Notes: generated by a model not told the origin, from the letters alone. A stretch of DNA of 64,000 nt from Eutrigla gurnardus (GCA_963514095.1 OY741268.1:11988208-12052207), one strand, 5' to 3'; positions 1-13,790 are shown, counted from the stretch's first letter. Numbers and translations are program-made.

Positions 1-756
1 TCAGGTTCACTCCACTTGAAACGCAGCAAACTTACTGGGTTTCATCAACAGGTGCATTTGACTCAGATTTCCAAAGCGTTCCCTTTTTATTTTGAACAAC
101 ACCTGCTCTTACTCTTGCAAACTTTTTGTTTTTTTTTCAGTTCAAGTGATCCTGTTTCCAGCAGCAACCCAGAGCAACACTAAAAGCCACCCAACCCAAG
201 AGCAACCGGGAAACATTAACCGGCCGCTCCGCTACCCACTAATGGATCGGACCCATTTCATCAGCAATCTGACATTTAATGAATATATATTTTATCTTCC
301 CGTGCCAGTTATCGGAATGTCCTCCCCGTTCCGAGAAATGGTCGCCCTGGGACTCTTTTGAACGGACCTTTTTTCCTTCGACTGGCACCTACGCCAATCA
401 CACTCACTGCAACCGGCCCACAGTCCTCCTTTGTTTTTTCCTCTTCCCTCTCTGTCTTCAATATGGTACGTGGATTAATAATTCATGGCCAGTTATTAGG
501 GCCAGTTCAATAGGAGATCTGCTGATGGAGGGTCGGTGCTCGGCGAGCGTGCCCGGAGGGATGCTGCGTGTTGTTGTGTCAGCCCCCATCTGCCAGAATG
601 CAATAAGGCAAACAATGGAGGCCTTGATTTCCACCAGCAGGCCCATAATCTTTAAATGGCTATTAGCTGAAGAGTGCAACCAGTCAATAACCGACAAAAT
701 CCTTTTAAAAGCTTCTCTCTCTCTCTGTCTGTCTCTCACTCTTACGCTTTTCCTCT

Positions 757-760
<4 letters not shown>
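1..760. promoter_or_regulatory. Gene-free, contains candidate conserved noncoding element (460-715)
   Basis: No coding exon recognised. The part from about 460 to 715 has balanced composition, several ATTAG/TTAAT-type homeodomain cores and no repeat character, for example CTTTAAATGGCTATTAGCTG. It looks like a noncoding element under constraint and ends at a (CT)n microsatellite. Conservation itself could not be tested. Confidence 0.3.

Positions 761-824
<64 letters not shown>
761..824. repeat. (CT)n microsatellite
   Basis: About 32 uninterrupted CT units. Long open frames across it (Ser/Leu on +, Arg/Glu on -) are artefacts of the repeat. Confidence 0.97.
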
Positions 825-828
<4 letters not shown>

Positions 829-1839
829 CTTTCTTCTGACTTTCTGGTCAAATTGGGACACAGTTGCAACAATAAAACTCTTCCCGTGACATATTTTAAT
901 GCCACCAGTGGAAGGAGGTGATGAATGGTGGTGGCCGAAACGAGGACGACTGTGGTCAACATCCATTTTCCTGATCCCGGGAATCATTCAACTCCATCAA
1001 ACCCTGTGTTGAGGGTGTGTGTGACCTCACATGCCTTCTACTTGTTGCCTTAAGCTGGCATCTCTTAGGAAATATGAATCCTAATATGTCTTAGGACCAG
1101 TTTTACCTCATCATCACCTTAACGTTATTTCCGCCTTTCTTCTTACAATGCAAGAACAGCAATGCAGAAGGGAGGCTCTCCTTTCCAAAAGTGTATCTCT
1201 TGTCAATACAGCAGTCGTCTCCCGCTGACATCGTATGGATGATATACTTGTGCTTTTGCTATCCATCACGTGAGATGCAGCTTGAAAGAGATTGAATTAC
1301 TGTTTACAAGGATGAGATTAAATTGTTTTTAATATACAATGTTATGAAAGCAATAACCTTTTTGATGGCCGCAATCATATCCTAATAAAACTGATATTCA
1401 TTAGTGTCAGGGAATATTCCCTGCTTCCAATCTCCTCCAACTAATACGCTAGCTGAATCACCGCGGCTGGTGCACAAACAAATCCTGTTGTCCTCCATGG
1501 CTGACAAGGTAAACAACACACGCTGCCGTCACTCTCTGACAGAGAGGAGGACTTTATTGATTTGCAACAACAAAAATGATCAGAGTAAATAAGGCTTTGT
1601 GCAAGCTTGTGCGTAGATTTCTCAATTTCCTGTCCATTTCATCCCACTTGCACAGTCTTCATGACACCATCAACCCATTCTTTCTTCCTGTCAGTTGATC
1701 AGTGCTGGAGGATGGTGCTGCATTTCATCTGCAAATGCTTTAAAAGCATTGTTCTCCAGCCCAAACACACAGAGTTACATTTGATGTTATGATCAAAGTG
1801 ATCAAGCACTTCCTTGCTTAATATTTCTGGTGGACTTGG
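825..1839. other. Gene-free stretch, nothing recognised
   Basis: Ordinary AT-rich sequence with only short chance open frames. No RNA gene, repeat or splice-supported exon seen. Confidence 0.5.
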
Positions 1840-2240
1840 CTTTTATACGCCTGCTTGCTCACACTGCGGTGGCAAGCGAGTGGCTCACAGCTAACGGTGC
1901 AAACAGTGCTAGCAGTGCTAGCAGTGCACGCAACGGTGAAAGTGCTAACCAAGCTAACAGTGTGTACCTGAGGAGGAGCCAGAAGGCGCTACACTTCCAT
2001 GGCCACGCTGTTGGTCGGGAAGGCGTTATCAGCTGTACATGGTACCACATGGTAACAGGGGAGAGCAGCGAGCGGGAGCTAGCCAGTGAGCTAACCACCA
2101 AAACCACACAATCACGTTCCTGGCTATGTAAGCAAAGCACAGAGAAGCTCAGATAACAACACACACAGAGGGAGTGTTACTTCATTTACTGCTAAGGTAG
2201 GCCTTAATCTGCTGCTATGTTCAGAATGTTAAATGTAGCT
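1840..2240. repeat. Probable degenerate interspersed repeat with AGTGCTAGC tandem units
   Basis: It contains short iterations around GTGCTAGCAGTGCTAGCAGT, then a stretch through CACAGAGAAGCTCAGATAAC and TTTACTGCTAAGGTAGGCC that resembles a widely dispersed teleost repeat. The composition differs sharply from its flanks. The family and boundaries are from memory and uncertain. Confidence 0.4.
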
Positions 2241-5200
2241 TCTTCATGAGGGAAGAGGCGGGATGTGGCAGAGTTTATATAGGAGGGAAACACTCCAACT
2301 GGTCTACAATAGGAGTCAACAAAGATCGTACTGAAGATCACTTAAATTCTAATGTGAAAAACCTCAACCGTAAACCCAAAACCTGGAGTATAAGGTTTTA
2401 TACTCATTCCCGTTTGACCATAAAAACGAAATTGCAGTTGGCATTCTTGTCAGTTTCAGTGTACTCCAACAGCTTTTTTTATTTATCGTGGAAAAATATC
2501 AAAACATCCTTGCAAAATTCTTAAATTGTGGCATCATTCACCCCTTCATCCTTCAACCATACACTCAATGCCTTAAACGCTCATGTTTAACACAAAAAGT
2601 GGCTAAATAAACTACTCCTGTGCAAATCCTCCATTTTAAAAATTATGTTGAAGTTATATGTTTGAGAAACTATTGCCTAAATACACAGCATCTGACACAG
2701 ACGCTGCTTGTGAATAATAATTCACAAGGAAAATGTAGTTATAAATCATATCTTGTCCAGCGCGGCATGAAGATGAACTGCAGAAAATAATACAAAAGAA
2801 AAATTCCAGCTGGCAGTCTCGTAAATCATGTGAGAAGATTATGCATTATAAATACAGAACCATTCAAACAATAATTGCATTATGATCTAGCATGTTTTTT
2901 ATTATTACAGACTCTTTGATGTAATAGCACCAAATCTCCCTCCCTGCATGTTTCTGGCTCTGCCAGAAACCCACTCAGGGCCGTGGATGGAGTGAGGGAG
3001 TCAAAAACATCACCTCAAACAGATTGGCACGTAGGTTATCACATTGTCACGCATCAGCACCGGTGTTTTGACAAGCCAGCGTGACCTGTGTGTTGCACAA
3101 TCACATGATCACAACTGGTCGGGTCAAAGGTCAACGCTAATGGATGGTGCAGCAAGGGAAGCAGCTTTATGTCAGGGTGTAAGTGTTTGTGTCGACGTGT
3201 GTGTGTTTGTGCTGCAGTTTTAAGGCCATACTCTCATAAGGACCGTTTCCTGTTATGGTGCAGTTATTTTGATAAACAGCATCATATCGGAAATGTGGTG
3301 CCTTTTTAAAAGTGCCTTTTTTAGGATTCGAGCTCAGGTATGATAATCGACTTATATCTGTAGTAAAAAAAAGACACGTTTCAGTGTTTGGATCTGTTTT
3401 TTATATATATATTAAAAACAAATAGGGAAGATGAATATGAAAAGCAGATTTTGTGTTGTTATTCATAACTATTGAATACTTATGTTTTCTGACTTTTATT
3501 TTGGTGACATCTTTTCAAGCAACTACCAAGAAAAAGCATGAAATGCATTATGAACATACTTTAAATTACAGGTTTAAGCAATCATGGATTTTCATAATGC
3601 ATAATAACAATAATCATAACACCTTATAAAGCGTTTTATAATGACATATAAGGGTTTTACAAGGATCATAGTGCATTATGATTCCCATTATTACTATAGA
3701 TTATAATCTTTTTATAATGCTGAATATTCACCGTTATAACATTAAAATGTGATTTTAACTCAAATCAGGTAGTCATTAGGTGCTTTTAGTAAAGTGAATT
3801 AAAGCATCAAACCTATGCAAAAACAACACACACAATACATTTTTACTTGAATTTGTTTCCACATGTGAAATATGAAATCATCACACTGTAAGTTTGCCTC
3901 ACATAATAAATCACCATGTGTCTTGAAATAAAAATAAAATAAAAACGTGACAGAGAACAGATTTTATCGTTATCTTTAGATCTGTTTAAAACGCTGACAG
4001 CCGGTGTGCCTTGCGTCCTGTGTATAGAGAGACTATCAAAATAAAAGGTCCCATTCTTTGGTTTTGGTCCAAGGCCAACGTGCCCACACAGGAAACACAT
4101 TATAATGAATGCTCAGTCCACATAGGAAACGCCTCAATATGTGCCCAACCTCCTCCATCTCTTTATGGGTCTCCCTACCTTGCTCTCTCATCCTCCTCTT
4201 CCCTCTCCCATTAGTCTTTCCTTTCTCTCCCTCTCATTCACTTTATCCCCCCCCATCTTGCCCCCCACCCCTCTCCTCCTCTGCATCCCTCACCCGAGAG
4301 AGAGTCATCCATCTTCATTGGGGAGACGCATGTGCTGTTTTGACAGTGAGGGCTCTGACGGAGCGAGAGGAAGGAAAGCAGCAACCCCATGACAGCAAAG
4401 ACACATTATCGGTGGGAAAACACATCCAACCGTCAATTACTGAAGCCCATCCGACTCCAGTAACACTTTGGGTGTTAGCTATTGTCATTGCCGTCTGGCT
4501 CAATGATCTGGCATCACTGGAGAGGTGTAAAATCAATCTACTGAGTTAATCATCTATTAGTCAATGATGTGGCTTTGGTATGAAAAGCACCGCTCCTAAA
4601 TGGTTTGAGAGTTTTGATTTATATTTTGGTGCTCCCAAGACTTTGGTGCTTCCCAAAATTTCATTTGCATGTTTTATTTTTGTTTTCATAAATACTCTCG
4701 TTGGGGTCTTTTTAGTGCCCGTTGAACTATGGAAGGTATTTTTGCGAAAGCTTTTTCCTTCCCATTCCAAATGAACTGATGTTTCTGCCACTGGAAATGT
4801 AAAATGCTAAGATTTTTTCTTTTTGTAAAAACATAAACAAACATGCAAGAAAAGTCTGACTCACCGTTGCTTAATGTTGGTCAAGAGCCAAGATGAAACC
4901 CATAATTTATCCATTTGAAAGTGTGAATTATAACGTCACCATCCCACCATTCATCATGTTAAAGTCCTCTTACGAATGACAGTTTGATTGATACGGGACA
5001 ATCAATCTGAAATATGGGAGACATCAGCGATGTAACTGATGTGGAGCTGGATTCGTTTGTAATTGCTGTCGGAGGTGATCTTAGTCAGCGTCCTGCCATT
5101 TGGAGGAGCATTACTTTGACCTAAAGATGACAGTTCAATTAAATACAGTGTCTTCAGGCTGAGAGGATGTGACAGTCACGTCCAGGACAGTTGCCATGAG

Positions 5201-7126
5201 GGCATTAATGACATCGCTGCCAGTCAAACTGTCACTAGTCGCTCCTCTGTTGCCGTTTGGAATTAAGAAAAAGCTTTGAAGGAGAGTCAATAAATCAATA
5301 TATCTAAAGCCCCAATTCTGATTTGGGGAAGCGAGAGAAACGGTGGCCTGCAAATGAGAATTTAATGACAGACTTATTATTATTTATAAGGATTATACCA
5401 ATGCATTTACATGTTTGAGCCCATTCCAAATGAATCATATATATGACCACAAGTCACTTTGTAGGAATCCATGCTGGCAAGTTTCAGAAATGTGCAGCAT
5501 TTGCTACAATTCCAAGCACCAACTGGTTTACATTCATTTCTATTCGGTATGAAACTATTAAATCTTGTTTGAGTCGGGTCATCCGTCACAGTTAGCATCA
5601 AGTCGGCCTTCATTTTTGTCAAAGTTGCATTATCAGTACGAGCTAATGCAGTGCAGATGTTTCAAATTGAATAATTCTGCTCTTAAACTGCATTACCACA
5701 CCATAATAATCGGCACAGCGAATGCAAACCTCATGTTCACTTTGATTGATCATACAGCTCAGGCACATTTGAAAGCTCAACTGATAATATTTTTGATAAA
5801 CGGTACGAGGAATGAATGGAAGGCAACGGCTGCTCAAATAAACAATACTAATCTCTTCAATGAAGAAATCTGAGGTCCTATAAGAACACATTGACACATT
5901 AAATCATGAAAGTGAGCAAGAATTTAAAAAGGAAAGCTTTACATGAGGTCTATACATTCTCTCTAAGTGACCGGAATTTCTCTTCATTGAACGTTGTCAC
6001 CGGTGTCAGGTTGTAAATACTGATGCACTTATGTGTTCTGATAATGAATCCACTCGATCTTCATCTCCATGTAGCTTCTCATCATTACTACACATTTCAC
6101 CGAATGCTTCCTCGCCATCATGCGCATCACCGTAACAAGTCTTTGATTTACTACCAAAATGATCCTCGGCCATTTTATTTGTGCCTAATGTTTTCAACGT
6201 TGTCACATAAATCAAGTCGATTCAAAAAGGAGGAAGAGGCCATTCTCTCCTTCCTCCTCCTCCTCCCCCCGGCTCCTGCATTAGCTCATCCTCCCTCTCG
6301 CAGACTCTCCCCGCCTGGCGCTCACTTCCCGTCTGTAGGCGCTCATGCCGGGACGCCGCTCGCTCAGTGCTTCCTCTTGACGACCCTCTGAGGTACATTT
6401 GATGTCAACGTGAACAGCTTGTTTTCCTTTCCTCCCTCTGATTCCCCCCCTTTTTGCTCCCTCCCCCCTCGTCCTTCTCATTTCTCCTACAGTCTGAAGT
6501 GCCGTCGCATTATTGGACGCAGGTTTGAGAGGTTGTGGTACCGGATTGATGGCCGCTGGGGAGCGTGCCTGTGACATGCAGGCCTGAGAAGAAACATAGA
6601 GGAAGAGCTTCTCCCTGCCCCATCCATCATCCCGGAGCTCTAATCACCCAGTGATGGAGGCTGTACAGGATGGAGAGAGTTCTGGACGACAGACGTGTGT
6701 CTGTTGCACAACAGAAGCAATCCTGTTGTCTGCCATGAACCACTTTCTTCTCGAGCCTTATTTATCCAGGGGAGGTTTGTGAAGCAGAGATGATCTGTCT
6801 CTGCATCACTGATCATACGGTTAAGCCCTCATCTCACAGGACTCATACCATCTGAACATGTGAAGTCATCAGGTACCCTCACATTAGCCTTCTGGTCAAT
6901 GTCTTTGCTGCACAATCAGCCCCAGAACAAGAATGTTGGTTCCAAAGTGGGTCATGAAATCTGAGCGGAGCAATCACAAACTGGAAACGGTGCAAGATGC
7001 AGTATGAATCTGGTACGGTGATAAAACATTTAAAAACACAACTGATCATGTTGACTTCTTCAGCCAATAGTGTGAATGTAAAAAGTAACCAAAGCAAGAC
7101 ACGTCCTTGTATTTGTCAATCAAAGC
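2241..7126. other. Gene-free stretch
   Basis: No exon recognised. It includes a pyrimidine-rich zone (about 4150-4290), its poly-pyrimidine partner at 6240-6300, and a TAAT-rich block at about 6030-6230 that may be regulatory. Open frames here are short or due to biased composition. Confidence 0.45.
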
Positions 7127-7420
7127 CATGCGGCAACCTCTGTTTCTGAAAAGTGAAGTCAATGCTGAAGTGCCTTATTGTCACTTGATTTATTATTTCA
7201 GTAAACATGATTTTATAGTGTCACTCGCTCGTTTCAAGTCTTCTTCAATACAGCAGGATGTTCATTTAGTAAATGATCTCCCATTTAGAGTCAAATAGAC
7301 CATAAAGCAGGGTATGCTTTAGGGCGTGGCTACCTTGTGATTGAACTCTAATCCTGTCACAGTGTGTTTTCAGGTCATGAAAGTTAATTTAGTTCGCATT
7401 AAAAATACTTCAAAGGAAAA
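7127..7420. repeat. Interspersed repeat, copy 1 (related to 39936-40365)
   Basis: It shares ordered similarity with the second copy: TTTCAAGTCTTCTTCAA.ACAGCA, GTTCATTTAGTAAAT.ATC, ATAGACCATAAAGCAGGGTATGCTTTAGGG, GTGGCTACCTTG.GATT. I recognise these blocks as part of a repeat that is very common in percomorph fish. No coding capacity is visible, and the class is unresolved. Confidence 0.7.
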
Positions 7421-8314
7421 ATCTTACAAAAAAGTGTATAAAATTGCATGAAAAACATTTTAAGTACTCCAGCAGATTGTCAATCAACCTTAATTTGCCA
7501 AAAACTTAAATCAAACAAAAAGCTTATCATGGTTAATTTATTGTTTATCATCTATTACTGATAAACTCATTAGATACAAGAAATGCCCTGATAATATTCA
7601 TCTGTACAATGTGAAGTTAACCTGACCTCCCAGACAGTTTGTTTATACTGAACCATCTGAGAAGTCCTCAAAAAAATGCTCGGACGGTGATTGGATGAAC
7701 CATCTGTCAATCAAACTCTTACCGAGGTCAGTCGGGAGTCCAGTACACTTTACTTTATATGTGATCCTGTGATTCTGGAATCCAGCTGCCGTGCAAAGTA
7801 GGTGTAAGCAAGCTTTTTAGTCCAATTTACACCTCAAACTACTCTCTGTCTCTTTGCATTCTGGGGGTTCTTCTCTTGTTTGTATTGCTCAAGGGCACTT
7901 CAGAAGCAGTAGATGAAGCATATTGTTCTCCCCACTTAACATCACATCAAGTGTGTCAAGCAGACCAACATTATCTTCCCTGTATGAGTAATTCTGATGT
8001 AAGAACACACAGCTCCGATACTCTCAATTTGATAGTTCTTCAAAGAGAAATGATTTAGCGATTCCTTGGAAAGATCTCAGCATGACTCACTCCCAAAGCT
8101 TTTGTCAACCACTCAGCTGTTTATCGCTGTCAAAGTAAGCGTTTAAGATGTCCGGGAAGACAGTTTGCAAAAAGAAAATATCAAACCACATGTTCCATAT
8201 GAAAAGAGTGGGGCTTTAATTGCTTCTTTAAATTTCATTTATGGGTTTTCATTTCATAAAAGCAATCGTTGTGTCGAAGACGCTTTTCAAACTGGATTTG
8301 CAATGACGATAAAA

Positions 8315-8434
<120 letters not shown>

Positions 8435-8559
8435 TTCAAAGAAGAAGAATGCCTCATCAGCAATTAGGCAGCAGTGAACTTTTTCCTGCAGAGCATCAAT
8501 CAAATCCAAGCCTCTTCCCACGTCTCGTCTTTATTTTGTTATTTGTCACCAAAATGATT

Positions 8560-8830
8560 AATAGTCACTTAGCGTATTATTGCACAGCATGCTGCCGCGG
8601 CTCCTGCAATTACACAATACTTAGCCTCTCAGCTGTCAGCGATCCATGCAGGGAAGAGGACACCGCAGGTTCACGTGGCAGAGGAGCAGCAGCAGAGGTT
8701 AATACACTCGCAGAGAGGACGTGTCACTTTCAACACATCTGCTTTTATGACAGACTGTCCCTTTGACTTACTTTCCCTCGCAGCTTTGACAGTGTGTCAT
8801 TAACAGCCGATGTTACTGCCTAAAAACACT
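8560..8830. promoter_or_regulatory. Candidate conserved noncoding element
   Basis: A balanced-composition block with ATTAATAG, CTTAGCGTATTATTG, CAATTACAC and GTTAATAC motifs, clearly different from the AT-rich flank and without an exon or repeat signature. The dense homeodomain-type cores fit an enhancer. Inferred only. Confidence 0.3.
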
Positions 8831-11640
8831 GAAACGCACACTCACAGCACTGCAGATTTCTGGCAATGATAAACAACCTATAATAACAGCAGAACATGAT
8901 TGTTATTGATGGGATTTCTGTTGAAAAGCAAAACAAATATCAGCTGTCAGATGAAAAATGACAAATCCTCGCAGAGCATTTATCAAAACGACTGACAGTC
9001 GTTTCTCTTTGTTTGGAATATTTAACCATATTGACCACAGTTGCAGATTTATGCCGCACGATGTATTGACTTTATAGGTACAGTTATAAGCACACACAAA
9101 ACATGCTGTTTTCTCTTAATTGTTTTGCATGTAAGTGCTGCAATGTGAATAAGGAGAAAACACACACCACATGACCTCATTCAGTCCAGCCATTATGAGT
9201 GAAGTAATGCATAAGCTGTTATTCCAGGTAGGACTGTGCCTCGTTTGTCAATGTCAGATGAGAGGTTTTGCAAGACAAAGACCCATTAAGAGCTCAGACT
9301 AAGTGTTTCTTCTTTCGGAATATTATATGATGGGCATTTGTTTTCACTGTCTCACGTAGTAAAGATATGATCGAGTCTCATCTCGGGAGGCAAAAGGTTT
9401 ATTTCCGAGGTTGGGCTGACATGCCAGCTTCAGTTGTCAATGTAATGACCCAAGAAGGCATGCCAACACCTCCAAACCCTAAACATGCAATATATTAGTA
9501 TTATTAAATGGACATTCATGTGCAAAAGTGCACTTCTTAAAAGTTTCCAAAGTTATCAGTATGATTATGGTAAGATATTTGCCCACAAAACCTTTTTTGA
9601 TCATTGCAAATCAGGCAATAAAGTAGTAATATATTGACTATTGATCTATTAATAAACACTGCTTTTATTTGAAATACCATCATATAAATAAGATTATAGG
9701 GAAATCTTTTTGTAACTAAGTGCTTTGTCACACCCTCAGTTGATATTATAATTATTTTGTTTCAGAAATCCTTCCTTCTAATGTCACAGTGTGTATGTGG
9801 ATTGTGATTACTGAACAGCAATGATGAATCACATCATATTTAATGTTTCTTGCCACCTTAAATTTCCTATCCTGGTTGAATTTGGCGCCCTCTATGGTTA
9901 CAGGTGGAAAAACAATTACTAACACTACAGCAACGGTGTATTTCTTCACATTATTTTAATAAAAGATGATGCAACGCAATTTTCAATGCTGCAAACAATT
10001 AAAACATTTTTGAAGAGGTTGTTAAAGAATGAATCGCAGTGAATGCAAACCTTGGTGACAAATACATTGCAAATGGGCAAATATCAGTGAGATCAAATGA
10101 CAGACTTTCAAATGAATAACATACTGTCATCTGCAACAGTGTGTAATTGACATCATGCTAAAAAAAGAAGAAACCTTTGAAACATTTTGTCACCTCTTCA
10201 TCTAAATGCCTCTTTATAGTGAAATGGCAGAAAGGTATGTTCGATTGAACAGATCTGTTTATTTGATCTGGTCTAAGATAGATGGCTCCTGTCATTCTCT
10301 GTCCTTGTAATAACTTGTGTTTATATTCAGCCTGTCAGCCGTCCCTCAACAACAATGTCAACATGGGCCAACATGAAATGCTCACGTATTCGTATTGGCC
10401 TCCAGAACAGAGAGAACAGCACGGAAATCCCCTCTTTGAGATTTCGTGTTCCTCATTCTTTCCACCCTCTCTGCTGGCGTCGCCCATTAAAGCGCTCATG
10501 CTGTTCACTTTATCATTCTTATGACCCCCATCTTCGGCATCAGTACAGAGGCTTTCCTCCCCCTCTGTCTCTAATTCATCATCCTTTATAGAGACTAATA
10601 GGCTAGAGGTGACACCAGGGAGAGCCGACGATGACTCCTGGCTGCTCAAATCCACTCAGAGTGAAGGGTTTTCATTTCCCTCCAAGACACGATGTTATTC
10701 ATTTGTACCAATGGCACCCAATTTTCTCCTGCCTTATAGCACAAAACTGGGCAAATCTTTACGAGGCCTCTTAAAAGGAGACGAACAGCCCGAGTTAAGG
10801 AGTGCTGTATGATGCTCTTTCCCTCCTGGCCCCCTCTTACTGATAATATTACTTGTTTCATATTAAATGGCATCGGTATTTTATTTTGTAACTGCATGAT
10901 GGAGTAGGATATGTGCAAATATGAAATTGTAGCTTACCATAATGCATGCTTTAAGAGGTAGATTTGAGGCAGCATCTGATTGAACGCACATTAAAAAAAG
11001 ATTATATTGGTCATTTGATCGGTTGCTTATGTTTATGTGGGAGCAAAGCAGGAAGTAGTGAGATATTCGAAGGTCTTTGCATTGTAAATATGATATTTAT
11101 GTCTGACGAAAACCTTTTAGAGGAGATGCGATTGCATCCAAAGTCAATGAAAAGATGTGGAGGCTAACGGTTTTGAATTGGATCAAGCTGGTGTGAGCCA
11201 CGGTGAAAATGTGTCCATGTAAATGAAAATGTTACGCTTGAGTGAAAGTTTCACACAGATGCCAAAGCTCCACTGCCCTTCATAAATACACTGAGACAAG
11301 AGGAACTTACCAGGGAAAAAACCTGTTAAGTTCTGAGATCAGACAGAGTCTAACGAACCCACACACTGTGCCAATTCAAACAGCTTATCTGCACAGTCAG
11401 TTGCCCCCATGAGCTGTTTGATGCGGTGAACAAACACGGACTGCAAAAACACTCAAATTGCAAAATGCAAATTTGATGGGGCAAATGTTTGCTTTCAATC
11501 CTAACACACTTTATACCAGAAATAGGAAGATGTAAGGAGAGAAGGGATCTGACCTCAGTGCCTGAGTCTGGGTTTGGCGTCCCACGTATACCAACATGTC
11601 AGCCTCCTATCACACGTGCATAAACGCACAATACCATTTG
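8831..11640. other. Gene-free stretch
   Basis: No supported gene. A 106-residue acidic open frame on the minus strand (10335-10655) overlaps a balanced-composition block at about 10290-10660; it lacks homology I recognise and may simply reflect a constrained noncoding block. Confidence 0.4.
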
Positions 11641-11644
11641 GTTT

Positions 11645-11860
11645 ACGTGAAAAGAAAATAATCATGGTTTGTGTAAAAGTAACAACATTAGGGGAAATAT
11701 ATAGCTTCCCTTATCTCCTGGTCTTATCTAATGAGTAACATACATTAAGTGACAAGTGTAAAGTCAACATTTATATTTGACTTCACTCAGGACACAAACG
11801 CCTCTCCTGGGTGAAAGTCCTGTGTTTGTTGGACCCATCCACGTCACTCCTCTAACTGAA
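11645..11860. repeat. Interspersed repeat with TCCTGGGTGAAAGTCCTG motif, copy A
   Basis: It contains CTCCTGGGTGAAAGTCCTGT followed by GTTTGTTGGACCCATCCAC, with upstream GTCAACATT.. and TAAGTGACAAGTGTAAAG segments. Related motifs recur at 14195-14335, 14895-15060, 24763-24920 and 27215-27270, so this is a dispersed, decayed family. I recall similar sequence in many teleosts. Class unresolved. Confidence 0.55.
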
Positions 11861-13406
11861 TGCAAAAACGCCAACATTCAACGTAATCTGTGCTAAAAAT
11901 GAGCATCGGTTTTCTGCAGCCAATGACATTCATATATTTATATATCCTTATGACATACTGAAAAACATAGAACACTAACAATCTCTTCGTTGAAAAGCTC
12001 ATGGATGCAAAAACATTTAATTAAATTAGACTTGATTGATTTTGATTATTTACTGATATTTAATCATTTTGTCTCGATGATTAGCTGACTGGAAACTAGC
12101 AGTAGTAGCAGCAAATGATTTGATTAGCCTGCAGGCTATTCATCTATTTGAAGAATGTCAAACCCAACGTAAAGAGCTCTATTAGTCACATTCACCGAGG
12201 TGACTCTTCAAACTAAAGTTCTCTCATCATGCTTGAAGTAGAAGACAGACGGTATGTGTACTCTGCTGTTTATGTTGCCAGTTCTCATTCATGTCTGTTT
12301 GTTCACTGAAAGTGAGCCTGAGAGCTTGTGAGCAAACTTTTCATGCCGTCCCATCCTCTAAATACAGAGGCTCCTTACTAATTTATTTCAAGTTCACATG
12401 AGGATGGTAGTTTAAATATGTCTCCTAGATATTTTATTTTTTTACATGAAACCATCGTAACATATAAATAGTTGTTGATTCAGAATCGTAACATTAACGC
12501 TGGTCATTGTGCATCACTCATATGAACAGATTAATTCACATTTGACTTGTACAGATGATTTAGCTGCCAGATTCATTTTAATAGATGTCATGTGTAATAA
12601 GTCTGCTGCTATCAGAGCCTATTATTACACAATTGTTAGTATATTTTATTACTCTAAAGTCATTTTGAGTTTGAAAAGCAATATAGAAACCACTTCATAA
12701 TTATTACCATTTATTTCAATTAAATAAGACTGAGAAACAGCTACAAGGAAGAAACTCATAATTAATATGTACATCTTTATATAAAATGTCATTTATCATG
12801 TCTGAGCTACTGAGAAGTCTTAAAATATTGCAAAAGAAAGAGATCTTTGTTTAACCCACAGGTAGACTATCAGTTGGGCGTGCTGAATTTTAGATCTCAT
12901 CATCTAAATAAATAAGAAAGTTATTAGGTGAATTAACACGGCGATGATAACATTGTTTACCCAATTGTCCCAATTTTAGACAACGTGGGAAGAAGATGCT
13001 AAATTACTGCACCGGCGTTAATAGCATTTCCAATAAAGGGTAATAACGTTTGATTAACCGAGACGTGCTTCCTTTGGGGAGGAAAATATTAGGTGGAGGT
13101 GTTTATTTTTAAACTAAATAACAGGGGTTATTTATTCAAGATGGAAAGTCTATTTTCTCTCTGCATGAAAACCATTTGAAGCATAAATGTGACATAAATC
13201 AGAGACCAAATGTAATTTATCTACTTTGTTTCACATGTTGTGGAACATTCAACTGTTTTCTTCAGGGCCTGGTGGTAATACCTATACTTTATACACTTCT
13301 CTCTGCTTTCCCAAATGAAACTTTTGAACTGGTTGGACTAGAATTGCATTTTTGACAGCAGCATTGACGTTTTAATGCAGAAATGTATTTATCCAATGAG
13401 ACTTAA

Positions 13407-13790
13407 TTAACTTAAAGGTTGAGTAGGTTATTTGTAAAAACCACAGAAACTTTGACTTTGAAAGCATCGTTGAACTGAAAAAGTCCCGTCCCCTTTGTTC
13501 AGACCTCTGTTCAAAGCCGCTCCCCAAACGCCAAACGAATGTTCGAGATCAGCAGAGTGCACGCAATCAGGAAGTAAGTATTGACAGACAGGCTGGCCGT
13601 CCAATTATGTTCTCCGGCCCAACTTTTTTCATTGGACGGGGTTTTTACAGTCCTGCCACAAGCACAGATGATATTTTTTTAAATGTCAGTGCATGAAATG
13701 TATTCATTGCTATCGGTATGTTATGAGGATTTCAAGTAATATAACATAAATTGTTTATGAATAGAATCTCCTAATCAACCTTTAAGTTAA
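13407..13790. mobile_element. MITE-like nonautonomous DNA transposon with 21-bp terminal inverted repeats
   Basis: The left end TTAACTTAAAGGTTGAGTAGG (13407-13427) and the reverse complement of the right end (13770-13790, TTAACTTAAAGGTTGATTAGG) match at 20 of 21 positions. The element is 384 bp, has no open frame, and its termini include TTAA, which could be a piggyBac-type target duplication, although the inverted repeat is not a classic piggyBac end. The near-perfect ends suggest fairly recent activity. Confidence 0.75.

Noticed and set aside
279..839. 186-codon plus-strand open frame
   Set aside because: Its second half is translated (CT)n microsatellite, and the first half shows no homology or codon bias.
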